DNA from: Alkalibacillus silvisoli
GTDB taxonomy: Bacteria; Bacillota; Bacilli; Bacillales; Alkalibacillaceae
Assembly (NCBI RefSeq): GCF_039521975.1
Contig: NZ_BAAACZ010000015.1
Coordinates: forward strand, 1 to 64,000
DNA length: 64,000 bases
Direction of reading: 5' to 3'
Shown here: in pieces, positions 1 to 7,161 of the stretch
Numbering within the stretch: position 1 is the first letter of the stretch
Layout of the letters: each line of letters starts with the position of its first letter
The notes under the pieces: model-generated
Told to the model about the DNA's origin: nothing
The model's database searches: none
The model's input: only the letters and a program-made list of their open reading frames with translations
Program-made: the position numbers and the translations under genes

Positions 1-108
1 GCTTCAAGCGAGTAAGATCCCTCAGAGACGATGAGGTAGATAGGTCCGAGGTGGAAGCGTGGTGACACGCTTGAGCTGACGGATACTAATCGATCGAGGA
101 CTTAACTT
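1..108 (+). rRNA. 23S rRNA, 3' end (partial)
   Basis: The first bases carry the conserved end of bacterial large-subunit rRNA: the stretch with GGATACTAATCGATCGAGGA at about 81-100 followed by CTTAAC is the usual Bacillales 3' terminus. The gene enters from the left edge, so only its last ~108 bases are present. A 5S gene and two tRNAs follow in the same direction, as in a normal rrn operon. The exact 3' end is an estimate. Confidence 0.95.
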
Positions 109-198
109 AAATCAAGTGATAAAACGCGTCTTCGGCTTTGGTTGATTCTTATCTAGTTTTGAAGGTATTGGACCTTCAATTAATCTGATATAATGATT

Positions 199-316
199 TG
201 TCCGGTGGTTATGGCAGAGAGGTCACACCTGTTCCCATGCCGAACACAGCAGTTAAGCTCTCTAGCGCCGATGGTAGTTGGGGTTTTTCCCCTGTGAGAG
301 TAGGACACCGCCGGGC
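199..316 (+). rRNA. rrf: 5S rRNA
   Basis: The stretch has the typical 5S internal region (CCCATGCCGAACACAG) and complementary ends (TTGTCCGGTGG pairing with CCGCCGGGCAA). It lies about 90 bases after the 23S end. Length is ~118 bases, as expected. The ends are set by pairing and may be off by one or two bases. Confidence 0.95.
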
Positions 317-429
317 AAATAGCAATTACCCTTGACTATTTCATTTGAATATACTAATATGTATATTGTTTTTGGCTATAATAAGTTTTGGGTAATTAAT
401 TTTGTGAAATTAAGTAGACTTGGTAATAT

Positions 430-504
430 TCCAGCGTAGCTCAGTGGTAGAGCAGTTGGCTGTTAACCAATTGGTCGCAGGTTCGAATCCTGCCGCTGGA
501 GCCA
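430..504 (+). tRNA. tRNA-Asn (GTT)
   Basis: A complete cloverleaf is visible. The acceptor arms TCCAGCG and CGCTGGA pair, the T-loop GTTCGAATC is present, the anticodon loop contains GTT, and the CCA end is encoded. It lies 3' of the 5S gene in the rrn operon. Confidence 0.97.
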
Positions 505-507
505 TAT

Positions 508-583
508 GCTTCCTTAGCTCAGTCGGTAGAGCGCATCCATGGTAAGGATGAGGTCGCCGGTTCGAGTCCGGCAGGAAGCTCCA
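508..583 (+). tRNA. tRNA-Thr (GGT)
   Basis: The acceptor arms GCTTCCT and AGGAAGC pair, the T-loop is GTTCGAGTC, the anticodon loop carries GGT, and CCA is encoded. It is the last gene of the rrn cluster before accessory DNA begins. Its 3' end would be a typical integration site for mobile elements, but no second copy of this 3' end was found in the window. Confidence 0.97.
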
Positions 584-849
584 GTTAAAATACTTACATG
601 ATGCGGGTTTTGGCGATTGACGGAACTCGCTTTTCAATTACGGATGAGGTCTTTTGGCACAAATTTGGCACCTTTACTTAACTAAAGTGCATTTTTAGCA
701 TTTTAATCTCCCATAAACTTAAACATGACAGTGGCCGCAATCTTTATTGTTTGCGAACGTTCGAGCGAAATAGATGGTCAGAAATCATATTGTTTAATCG
801 GTTCCACATTTTATTTGCTATCAGCAAGATGTTATTGTATACTAAGGTT
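584..849. other. junction between tRNA cluster and accessory DNA, with attachment-like repeats
   Basis: No convincing protein gene is present here. Just after tRNA-Thr there are two direct copies of TTTGGCAC (653-660 and 664-671), 11 bp apart. Such short tandem repeats next to a tRNA look like arm-type integrase sites or a scar of past integration. This is an inference, because no matching core repeat was found near the integrase at the right end. The rest is AT-rich and leads into the antitoxin promoter at 815-843. Confidence 0.4.
815..843 (+). promoter_or_regulatory. promoter of antitoxin RNA
   Basis: A -35 element TTGCTA (815-820) and a -10 element TATACT (838-843) are separated by exactly 17 bp and point toward the 3' end of the toxin gene. 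The predicted start is near 850. Confidence 0.6.
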
Positions 850-995
850 AGAAAAGGCATACATTAAAAAGACCGTGGTGTGTTCGCACCAACGGTCTCC
901 CAATAGGAACTTGTCCTAGAAGAGGAGGAGTTCACCTGGCTAAAGGTGACTTTACCCCACTGGCTTCCAACCGCAGGGGTAGGTCACTTTTTTTT
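850..995 (+). ncRNA. antisense antitoxin RNA of type I TA system (RatA/SR4-like)
   Basis: A transcript from the promoter at 815-843 would run against the 3' part of the convergent small toxin mRNA. It would end at a hairpin whose arms are GTGAC (946-950) with CCCC (955-958), and GGGG (976-979) with GTCAC (983-987), followed by eight T (988-995). The geometry, with a 3' overlap of toxin mRNA and antisense RNA, is that of TxpA/RatA and BsrG/SR4 in Bacillus subtilis. No sequence similarity to those RNAs is claimed; the call rests on the arrangement. Confidence 0.6.
870..898 (-). terminator. terminator of toxin mRNA
   Basis: A near-perfect stem (AGACCGT-GGTG / CACC-A-ACGGTCT, loop of six bases) is followed on the minus strand by a T tract (865-869). 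It lies about 90 bases past the toxin stop codon, leaving a long 3' UTR that overlaps the antisense RNA. Confidence 0.7.
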
Positions 996-1076
996 GTTAT
1001 CATCATGTTTCATCATCAAGACCACTAATGTAGCCACAGCCACGCAGAGCATGGCGGTTTCATGAGTAATGAACAT
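984..1076 (-). CDS. small hydrophobic type I toxin, holin-like (Hol_Tox/TxpA-BsrG type), 30 aa
   Basis: The frame reads MFITHETAM-LCVAVATLVVLMM-KHDDNKKK: an acidic N-terminus, one transmembrane helix (about residues 9-22) and a charged Lys-rich tail, ending at TGA. This is the layout of the putative holin-like toxins of Bacillales, which depolarise the membrane when over-expressed (family knowledge). The ATG at 1076 is preceded by a strong GGGGAGGTG site 7-8 bases upstream. A -10 box TATACT at 1172-1167 gives a 5' UTR of about 85 bases. The gene is too short for ordinary gene callers. It pairs with the antisense RNA at 850-995, and its position at the left edge of the mobile element suggests a stabilising (addiction) role. 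Confidence 0.75.
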   Translation of the reverse strand: MFITHETAMLCVAVATLVVLMMKHDDNKKK

Positions 1077-1166
1077 AATCGTTCACCTCCCCTCTATCCG
1101 TTAGTGACGGATGGAAGGTTCAAACGGTAAACTCCTACCCCTGAGACAAAGTTCTATTGTTTCTCT

Positions 1167-1172
1167 AGTATA
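1167..1172 (-). promoter_or_regulatory. -10 box of toxin promoter
   Basis: TATACT on the minus strand, preceded by TATGG, lies about 90 bases upstream of the toxin start. No clear -35 element is seen 17 bp further upstream, so this is a tentative assignment. Confidence 0.4.
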
Positions 1173-1210
1173 CCATACTTTGAAGGACTCGCCTCCCCCA
1201 TAGGAGAAAA

Positions 1211-1891
1211 TCAGGAAGTATTTAATGGTTCCGTATGCCGACAATTCGGAAATGAAGAACATCCAAAAAATCGTCTCGTATTCTCCTGATGACTTCGCAC
1301 CACTAAAGGTGAGCCACACAAGGGGCAATTGCGTCGCGCTGGCTCTACATTTTCATACACCTTTTGAGCCGTCATTTCCGGGTTCACATTCACGATAAAT
1401 TGCTGCAGGCGCCAACGATCTAACAGATGAACACCACAAGCCTGGGCGAGTTTTCGGGCGGCTGCCGTATAAAAGCTATTCGTGACCACCCAGGCTTCCT
1501 GGGCTTGATAAAAAGGAATTGCCGCAAATACTTGCTGAATAGCCTGGATTCCTACCCTTTGCTTATACCCGTATCGCTTCGCCTGCACAACGATCTTTTT
1601 TTCCTTTTCCATCAACAAATCAGCCCCAAAATCATTGGAACGTTTCGTTCCTTTCACGGATCGATAGCCTAACTCTTTAAGCAGTTGTCCTAAAAAATAT
1701 TCAAATTGGTGTCCATCCATTTGGTCGATCGAACGAATGCCACTTTGAACGACTCGTTGAAACGCTTGTTTCTCTCGATGACGCTTCATCCATCTTCTCA
1801 TCAACCAAACAAAACCAACAATAACCAATGGGAAGGTAAAAAGGTAAAACATCACGAGAAAAATGCTGACGATCGTACCCTCGTCTATCAT
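1211..1891 (-). CDS. membrane-anchored Mrr-type nuclease with topoisomerase-type zinc finger, 226 aa
   Basis: Residues 8-30 form a transmembrane helix. Residues ~60-165 match the Mrr_cat restriction endonuclease fold: NDFGADLL followed by KKIVVQAKRYG gives the D...QAK catalytic pattern of this nuclease family. Residues ~188-220 form a C4 zinc finger (CPLC ... C ... C) like that in topoisomerase I C-termini. Such proteins cut or sense foreign or modified DNA (family knowledge); the actual substrate is unknown. It is the last gene of the leftward element cluster, after a terminator at 1910-1937, and so looks like cargo. A good GAGGAG site precedes the ATG. Confidence 0.75.
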   Translation of the reverse strand: MIDEGTIVSIFLVMFYLFTFPLVIVGFVWLMRRWMKRHREKQAFQRVVQSGIRSIDQMDGHQFEYFLGQLLKELGYRSVKGTKRSNDFGADLLMEKEKKIVVQAKRYGYKQRVGIQAIQQVFAAIPFYQAQEAWVVTNSFYTAAARKLAQACGVHLLDRWRLQQFIVNVNPEMTAQKVYENVEPARRNCPLCGSPLVVRSHQENTRRFFGCSSFPNCRHTEPLNTS

Positions 1892-1909
1892 TCTTCACAC
1901 TCCTCGTCC

Positions 1910-1937
1910 AACAAAAATACACGGGCCGAAACCCGTG
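1910..1937 (-). terminator. terminator after Toprim gene
   Basis: Arms CACGGG (1920-1925) and CCCGTG (1932-1937) are followed on the minus strand by TATTTTTG. It separates the Toprim gene from the Mrr-like nuclease. Confidence 0.65.
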
Positions 1938-1951
1938 CGTAAAGGTTTCCA

Positions 1952-2932
1952 TTATCGTTCCGGTTCCGTATCCTTGGCTGGAGAGGGTTTGGATTCTTTC
2001 GCTCGCGGCTGTTCTACGACCACATTCTTTTTTAATTGTTCATTCCAATCCTTTTCCTTTGGCAAATCAACGTTCCCAACCCGTTCCCCGTCTTGATTTA
2101 CATAGTTTTGCAACACATCTTTTAGGCCATAGGCGAAATCACGACCAGACGGATCATTGTCCACGGCAATGACCACTTGTTTCGGTGGATAGCCTTCCCT
2201 ATTCATCCGGTTCATTTCTGCACTAACAGTGTGTCGTTTCAAACCAGACATTGAAAGCATACGTGCATTTTGTATATCCTCCTTCTTTTCACTCCAATAA
2301 GACAACGCATCGACGGCACTTTCAAACACATAGAGCGTTCCCGGCTTTCCAATATCAAAAGAGAAACCAGCGTTCCCTGAGCTGTTTTTGTCAATGCCTT
2401 TAAACCAATCACCAGTACGAGCCATCGGTTGCGTGCCTTGTCGATCCGCCCCCACGACCTCGCCCTGCTGTTTCCACTTATAAACGACATTGCCCCGTTT
2501 GTCTTGCGCCACATAATCCCTGCGCTCCAACCAATTCACGACTTTAGGGTGAATTTTGCGATCCTGGGTTAAATACTGATGCATGCGCGTCGTATCGCTC
2601 ACCTCATAGTGGCTAGGATATCGGTAGGGTTCGGACGGTATTTTGGCTGATGGCGGCCGTTCCTTTTCCTTAAAGGAGCCATTTGCAATATCTTCCACAG
2701 CTTCCGGAAAAGACATCCCATAGTACATTTGCGCAAAGTTGATCACGCCAGCACCTTTTTCCCCTCGCGAGTTCCACGCATACATCTGATCACGAATAAT
2801 CAAGCTGTCATGTTCCGTGTGTCGGTAGTAACGCCCTTCTTTTTCAAAGGTTTCTCCCTTCGCCTCAAGATAATCCAGCAGATCGACACGCTTAGCTCGT
2901 TCCACTTGCTCCGTACGGACACGGTTCACCAT
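1952..2932 (-). CDS. DUF3991/Toprim domain protein of mobile elements, 326 aa
   Basis: The N-terminal half (about residues 15-110) resembles DUF3991/primase zinc-binding-like regions, with the phrase GAGVINFAQMYYG. Residues ~205-290 form a Toprim fold: YVFESAVDALSYWS supplies the conserved Glu and VVIAVDNDPSGRDFA the DxD. Proteins of this type are found on conjugative elements and are thought to act as primases or in processing transferred DNA; catalytic function is inferred from family. The start at 2932 (ATG-GTG-AAC) is chosen because AAAGGAGGG lies 8 bases upstream; an ATG eight codons earlier overlaps that site. Terminators flank the gene on both sides, so it is probably transcribed as its own unit or by read-through. 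Confidence 0.75.
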   Translation of the reverse strand: MVNRVRTEQVERAKRVDLLDYLEAKGETFEKEGRYYRHTEHDSLIIRDQMYAWNSRGEKGAGVINFAQMYYGMSFPEAVEDIANGSFKEKERPPSAKIPSEPYRYPSHYEVSDTTRMHQYLTQDRKIHPKVVNWLERRDYVAQDKRGNVVYKWKQQGEVVGADRQGTQPMARTGDWFKGIDKNSSGNAGFSFDIGKPGTLYVFESAVDALSYWSEKKEDIQNARMLSMSGLKRHTVSAEMNRMNREGYPPKQVVIAVDNDPSGRDFAYGLKDVLQNYVNQDGERVGNVDLPKEKDWNEQLKKNVVVEQPRAKESKPSPAKDTEPER

Positions 2933-2969
2933 GCCGTACTCCCTCCTTTCATTCATGGTTGATATAATG

Positions 2970-3003
2970 AAAAAACCACAGGGATTATTGAACCCCTATG
3001 GTT
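2970..3003 (-). terminator. intra-cluster terminator after ArdC-like gene
   Basis: AACCATAGGG and CCCTGTGGTT arms are followed by TTTTTT on the minus strand. It lies right after the stop codon of the ArdC-like gene. Confidence 0.7.
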
Positions 3004-3011
3004 CTGATACA

Positions 3012-4706
3012 TCACACATCCGGTTCCGGACCCTTAATGCCTGTTTGAGTTCCGGCGCTGATTGATGACGTGGCCACCGGCTCTTGTTGTTCGCGTCGTT
3101 CGCGTTCATTGGATCGTTCAGCGCCTTTCTGAGATGTTTTTTCTTGCTCATTGGTGTATTCTTCGTCTAATTGCTTTTCAAGGGAACCTAGTCGTTTCTG
3201 GCCTTGCTCGGAGAGAGGAAGTTCTTTGATTTCTTGCAGTGACTCTTTTTTCAAGTGGTACACTGTATGCGGATCATGTCCCTGCTCAAATGCTTGCATT
3301 CGCTTCTTTCGTTCTTGTTGGTCGCCGGATTCTTCCCGATCCAATTGCTTCCCAACGGCAGGCTCAATCAATCCCATGATTTCGCGCTTATAATGGTCTT
3401 TAAAGATTTGATGCTCCGTTGGTTTATCCTCTTTTTCAAACGGGCTTGCATTGCGTTCATGAGCCGTCACTTCGTTGCGGTAGGCTTTGAGTAACGGACT
3501 TTCCTTACGCATCAGTGAGGATTTTTCATTTTCGTCTTGCTGTTTAACAGGACTTACATGGGGCTTTTGAGCCGTTAATGGCAAGGTGGATCCTTTGGCT
3601 TCCTGATGTTGTGCTTCACGGGAAGCTTTATCGGGTTCCACCTGTTGGATCACTTCTTGTTTGTAAAGGTCCTTATATGCCTGCCGATCGATGGTCGCTC
3701 CATCTTGTTTTTTCGTTTGATGAATCATTGATTCATCTCCTTTCGGCTCTTCTTTTTTCTGTTCATGCGCTTTTTCCGGTTCTAACGTTCGTTCCATCGT
3801 GGTAATAAACTGGTGGGATGTGTCTTGTACCTCTTTGAGTAATTGCTGATGATCGTCAAAGGTGCGGTTTTTCGTCCAAGATTTAAGGTAATCCAGCGAG
3901 TAATCAGACGTATCCACGCCAAAATGAGAGGCTACCGTGTAGGCGGTCATCTCTGCCTGAAACTCTTTTTCCGGTTGCGAATATCGGTGGTGTGTTTCTG
4001 CGGTGTGCAATTTCCCATGCGCCAACTCATGCAACAGGGTTTTGACATTCTGCCGTTCATCGTTGCGCGGATTTAAAGCCACCTCCTTTGTTAAGGTATA
4101 GCTGACGCCTTTAGCTGCGCCTAACTCTTGTTTCGGTTCCACAATGGCAATGCCATTTTCCTTGGCGATGGCTTCCATACCTTGACGAAGTTGACCGTAA
4201 TCCTCCACCTTCCCTTCCATCCATTTATTTGGGAATAAAGCCGGCAAATCATCCCGTGTGGCCGACGTCTGGCTAATATCAAAAACGGTTCCCGTTGAAA
4301 ACACAAGACGACCGTCTCGTTTTGGGAGATGGCCGTCTTGAATGTGTGTCTTTTCATTTTTGGTCGCATATTTGACGGGCTTCCATGTGCCTTCCTCGTT
4401 TTGAAATTGCTCGCCGAGCCGTTGAGGTACGAGGATTTTAGAGCCTTTCTCTCCTTTTTGCACGGGAAAACCTTTGTCTTTCCAAAATTTATACGAACCA
4501 ACGGCTTCGGCGCCCGGAAATTGCGATTGCATGAGCTGAACATTATTCAGAGAGTAGTTGTGAAATTGCCCCATAAACCGCAAGTATTCCTTCATTTGAT
4601 CCTTGGAATAGAAATGGTTAGCCACTTTTTCTTCCATGCCTTTAGTCAGTTCCTCGATGTCTTGTTTCATCGCTTCCGGTGATTTACGGGGTCTCGTTCT
4701 CGCCAT
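3012..4706 (-). CDS. ArdC-like antirestriction protein with zinc metallopeptidase domain, 564 aa
   Basis: Residues ~10-110 match the ArdC N-terminal ssDNA-binding domain (HNYSLNNVQLM, then WKDKGFPVQKGEKGSKI). Residues ~160-300 form a metallopeptidase domain with HELAH at 226-230 and a downstream Glu in EFQAEMTAYTVASHFG (about 249-262). The last ~230 residues are charged and repetitive, with several YK-EV/YKREI units (RQAYKDLYKQEV, EHQIFKDHYKREI). ArdC proteins protect incoming single-stranded DNA from restriction (family knowledge). The start at 4706 has GGAGGTGG upstream and overlaps the preceding gene by 23 bases. It lies in the leftward transfer region downstream of the relaxase. Confidence 0.8.
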   Translation of the reverse strand: MARTRPRKSPEAMKQDIEELTKGMEEKVANHFYSKDQMKEYLRFMGQFHNYSLNNVQLMQSQFPGAEAVGSYKFWKDKGFPVQKGEKGSKILVPQRLGEQFQNEEGTWKPVKYATKNEKTHIQDGHLPKRDGRLVFSTGTVFDISQTSATRDDLPALFPNKWMEGKVEDYGQLRQGMEAIAKENGIAIVEPKQELGAAKGVSYTLTKEVALNPRNDERQNVKTLLHELAHGKLHTAETHHRYSQPEKEFQAEMTAYTVASHFGVDTSDYSLDYLKSWTKNRTFDDHQQLLKEVQDTSHQFITTMERTLEPEKAHEQKKEEPKGDESMIHQTKKQDGATIDRQAYKDLYKQEVIQQVEPDKASREAQHQEAKGSTLPLTAQKPHVSPVKQQDENEKSSLMRKESPLLKAYRNEVTAHERNASPFEKEDKPTEHQIFKDHYKREIMGLIEPAVGKQLDREESGDQQERKKRMQAFEQGHDPHTVYHLKKESLQEIKELPLSEQGQKRLGSLEKQLDEEYTNEQEKTSQKGAERSNERERREQQEPVATSSISAGTQTGIKGPEPDV

Positions 4707-4971
4707 CGTTCCACCTCCGATCGGCGGCCTCAATCAGTTCTTCCATGTTCGCCTCATGATAATTTTGCCCAATGTCCAAGACCATCTTTTTCGTTTGGGT
4801 ATCAAACGGAATCAACAGGTTCTCTTGATTGATTAAGTGCTGTTCAAGGGCAGCTTTATCCGCCGGATCGAGTTCAATCGTGTAGCGCGTATTCCCTACC
4901 AAAATCTCCACATCATGCTCCCCTAAACTTTCAAATACACCCACTTCGTAGCGATCATCCAAAAAATACAT
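4684..4971 (-). CDS. hypothetical acidic protein, 95 aa
   Basis: No family is recognised. The protein is short, acidic and soluble; its first half (YEVGVFESLGEHDVEILV) looks like small beta strands and its end is helical. The ATG is preceded by GGAGAGGTG. It directly follows the 148-aa gene (stop and start abut) and overlaps the ArdC-like gene, so the three are translationally coupled and presumably work together in element transfer or host adaptation. Confidence 0.6.
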   Translation of the reverse strand: MYFLDDRYEVGVFESLGEHDVEILVGNTRYTIELDPADKAALEQHLINQENLLIPFDTQTKKMVLDIGQNYHEANMEELIEAADRRWNDGENETP

Positions 4972-5418
4972 TTACACCTCTCCTTGCGTTTGCTTGGCTT
5001 TTTGGCTTTCTTCCCAATCGATCTTTTTCTGCCGTTGATGGGATATGCGTTCTTTGACTTCTTCTTTGGCAATGCTTACCGGCTCGCTCTCCATATTAGA
5101 TGTTGTAATGAGATGGTTTTCATTCATTAGCATGCCATTCATGAGCTCAATCAGAATTTGCGTGTTTCGATCACTATTATTCACCCCCAATTGAAGTTTC
5201 TTTAATTCTGATGCAAACACTTGACGGAATTGTTCGGCGGCCATATCCATAATGGCTCGATTGGATCGATCTTCAATTTTCCATGCTTCATGGTCTTGTA
5301 TGATTTTTTCCAATGCTTGCCCGTGATAGGTAATACGTTGCTGATCACGGTAAGCATCGATATAGTTCATCACTTCCGGAAGCACACGGATATTCATGCG
5401 TTTGCGTTCACTCATCAT
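4972..5418 (-). CDS. hypothetical protein, possible DNA-binding accessory factor, 148 aa
   Basis: The N-terminus (MNIRVLPEVMNYIDAYR) resembles the strand-helix start of ribbon-helix-helix proteins, and the middle is alpha-helical (about residues 60-110). It sits 6 bases after the relaxase gene, with a GGGGG site before ATG-ATG. A role as a relaxosome helper or plasmid-type regulator is an inference from position and shape only. Confidence 0.6.
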   Translation of the reverse strand: MMSERKRMNIRVLPEVMNYIDAYRDQQRITYHGQALEKIIQDHEAWKIEDRSNRAIMDMAAEQFRQVFASELKKLQLGVNNSDRNTQILIELMNGMLMNENHLITTSNMESEPVSIAKEEVKERISHQRQKKIDWEESQKAKQTQGEV

Positions 5419-5424
5419 TGCCCC

Positions 5425-6603
5425 CTACCTTTCGCGTTCAATGTCTCGTTCTAGTCGTTCATAATCCATGTCATTCATGTACGATTGATAGGTCTGTTTC
5501 ATCGATCGGTTCAGACGGTTTAACGATTGCTGCATCGCGATGCTCGATGACTTGCCATGACGCAACGATTGATCCCCTGCTATTCTTTTGGTCTTTGGTC
5601 TTTGGTACAATTGATTGTCATACGATTTCATTTCCTTCAAAAAGGCATTGCCCATACGCTTGTAGAGATCATCGATCTTATTGCTTTTATAATTCTCAAA
5701 GCGTTTGCTTTCTTTCGGCCCATCCCCATAGGCGGCTTTCATTTCATCCACTTCTCGATCCAACCGTTGATGCAAATTTTTAAGGTCTTCCGGATGGTGT
5801 TTGTCTAAATACGTCGTGGTTAGTTGATCGATCATCGGCCGGATCGAATTGAGGGTGTTGTAACCATAATTCCAATGGCGTTTGTTTTCAGGTAATCGTT
5901 CATATATATCCTTAAACAGAGGTTTCATTTCTCGATTTTGCCATTTTAATGTGTTTTGTTCTTTCTTGCCATCGACCATCTTTCCACGAATGATTTGATT
6001 GATCTGCTCGCGTTCATAGCTTCGATCTTGCAGCCCATTAACCACTTCGCCTTTCATGGCATCTAAGGTTTTGGGTTTTCGTTTGCCACGCTCTCGGGTC
6101 GGTTCAGGTTCAACGGTGGCTACATGAATGTGAATGTTATCGGTGTTTCGGTGAATGGCCGCCGACCAAATCGAACTTTGTTCGAGCCCTTCTTTTTTGA
6201 GCATCGTCTGCATCGATGAACGGGTGACATTCTTTAATGCTTTTTCATCTAGCTCACCGGTTTTTTGATCATAGATCCCTTGCTTTTCTAACCACTGATT
6301 ATCAAAGGTAATCACATCTTGCCACATGAGACTCTTATTTTCTTGCGCATGTTGGAACGCATGTTTTAATTCATCTTTTTCATCGGTGTTTAGTCTATCC
6401 GAAGTATCCGTAAAAAGAGCCGACGTTTTTTCCGGGTCATCCATGTAATGATTGTACAGCGAAAACATTTGGGAAGGCAGTTGCTTATCCCCTTTGGCTT
6501 CTTCCCGATCCACATAATTGACGTACTGATCAAAGGCTTTGGTATTGGAGGTAATAAATTTTGTTTTCAATACCACACCTGGCGTGATGGTTGAAGCACT
6601 CAT
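5425..6603 (-). CDS. MobP-type conjugative relaxase, 392 aa
   Basis: This is the enzyme expected to nick oriT and pilot the transferred strand. The N-terminal region (about 10-165) has the features of Firmicute MobP2/MobP3-type relaxases: FITSNTKAFDQYVNYVDR near residues 17-33, and the metal-binding motif HRNTDNIHIHV at 151-161. Candidate catalytic Tyr residues are Y28 and Y30. The C-terminal part is a charged helical region typical for protein-protein contacts. The start overlaps the RHH gene by 4 bases (ATGA), a mark of coupling. An oriT-like region lies ~400 bases upstream at 6985-7150. Confidence 0.85.
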   Translation of the reverse strand: MSASTITPGVVLKTKFITSNTKAFDQYVNYVDREEAKGDKQLPSQMFSLYNHYMDDPEKTSALFTDTSDRLNTDEKDELKHAFQHAQENKSLMWQDVITFDNQWLEKQGIYDQKTGELDEKALKNVTRSSMQTMLKKEGLEQSSIWSAAIHRNTDNIHIHVATVEPEPTRERGKRKPKTLDAMKGEVVNGLQDRSYEREQINQIIRGKMVDGKKEQNTLKWQNREMKPLFKDIYERLPENKRHWNYGYNTLNSIRPMIDQLTTTYLDKHHPEDLKNLHQRLDREVDEMKAAYGDGPKESKRFENYKSNKIDDLYKRMGNAFLKEMKSYDNQLYQRPKTKRIAGDQSLRHGKSSSIAMQQSLNRLNRSMKQTYQSYMNDMDYERLERDIERER

Positions 6604-6854
6604 GATGATGGCTCCGGTTCGTCACCAATGAGTGCATTCATCGTTTGCATGCTATCAGCACATCGTTCCATGACTTGCAGATTGCTGGCCACTAATGCTT
6701 CCAATCGTTGGACCCGTTGATCCTCCATATAGAATTGTGCCATCTTCATGATCCGTTCTCGTAAAAATTGTTCTCTGGAAATGCCTTGTTCTTTCGCGAG
6801 TTCTTCCACTTTTTGAATCGCTCTTGGTTCAACATTCCGGATCACAATATCCAT
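6600..6854 (-). CDS. ribbon-helix-helix relaxosome accessory protein, 84 aa
   Basis: The first 45 residues (MDIVIRNVEPRAIQKVEEL, then ISREQFLRE) fit a ribbon-helix-helix DNA-binding fold. The tail is a helix with a Cys-rich end. Such proteins bind oriT and recruit the relaxase (family knowledge). The gene is the first of this operon, facing the oriT-like region, and overlaps the relaxase start by 4 bases. GGAGGGTG lies just before the ATG. Confidence 0.75.
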   Translation of the reverse strand: MDIVIRNVEPRAIQKVEELAKEQGISREQFLRERIMKMAQFYMEDQRVQRLEALVASNLQVMERCADSMQTMNALIGDEPEPSS

Positions 6855-6984
6855 TTTGCACCCTCCATTTTGATTTTTCCTTCTTGGTTTTTCCGATCAG
6901 ATCACTCGTTTTAGATGCTTAAACCTTCGTACGCTTTGTGGCAGATATCTTCATTGATAGGCGAGATAGAAAAGAGCATAAGGG

Positions 6985-7150
6985 GTTTCTGATATCACAT
7001 AGGGTGATATCCCCGGCAGAGCCGGGGGAAACAATGATATCAAGGAAATCATTTATTGGTGTAAGGTTGTCGTCTGCTTTCAGGGAACGCACGTTTTAAA
7101 TTTTGCTGATGGTGTAAGGTTGTCGTCAATGATGGTGCAAGGTTGTCGTT
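6985..7150. other. oriT: probable origin of transfer (oriT) with inverted repeats and three 17-bp direct repeats
   Basis: The 300-base gap between the relaxosome genes and the transfer operon holds dense symmetry. There is GATATCAC / GTGATATC (6991-6998 and 7004-7011), then a perfect stem CCCCGGC-AGA-GCCGGGG (7011-7027) and a further GATATC (7036-7041). Three direct repeats of TGGTGYAAGGTTGTCGT follow at 7057-7073, 7110-7126 and 7133-7149. Hairpin plus iterated accessory-protein sites next to a relaxase gene is the standard oriT layout. The nick site itself cannot be named. Confidence 0.55.
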
Positions 7151-7161
7151 AAGTTTAATCA

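Noticed and set aside
410..637. Open frame of 75 codons on the minus strand over both tRNAs
   Set aside because: It is the well-known false frame antisense to tRNA genes; the sequence is explained by tRNA-Asn and tRNA-Thr.
725..919. Plus-strand frame of 64 codons
   Set aside because: No ribosome site; it overlaps the antitoxin promoter and antisense RNA and shows no protein-like features.
7057..7149. CRISPR array
   Set aside because: Only three repeats of 17 bp with unequal spacing and no cas genes; better explained as oriT repeats.
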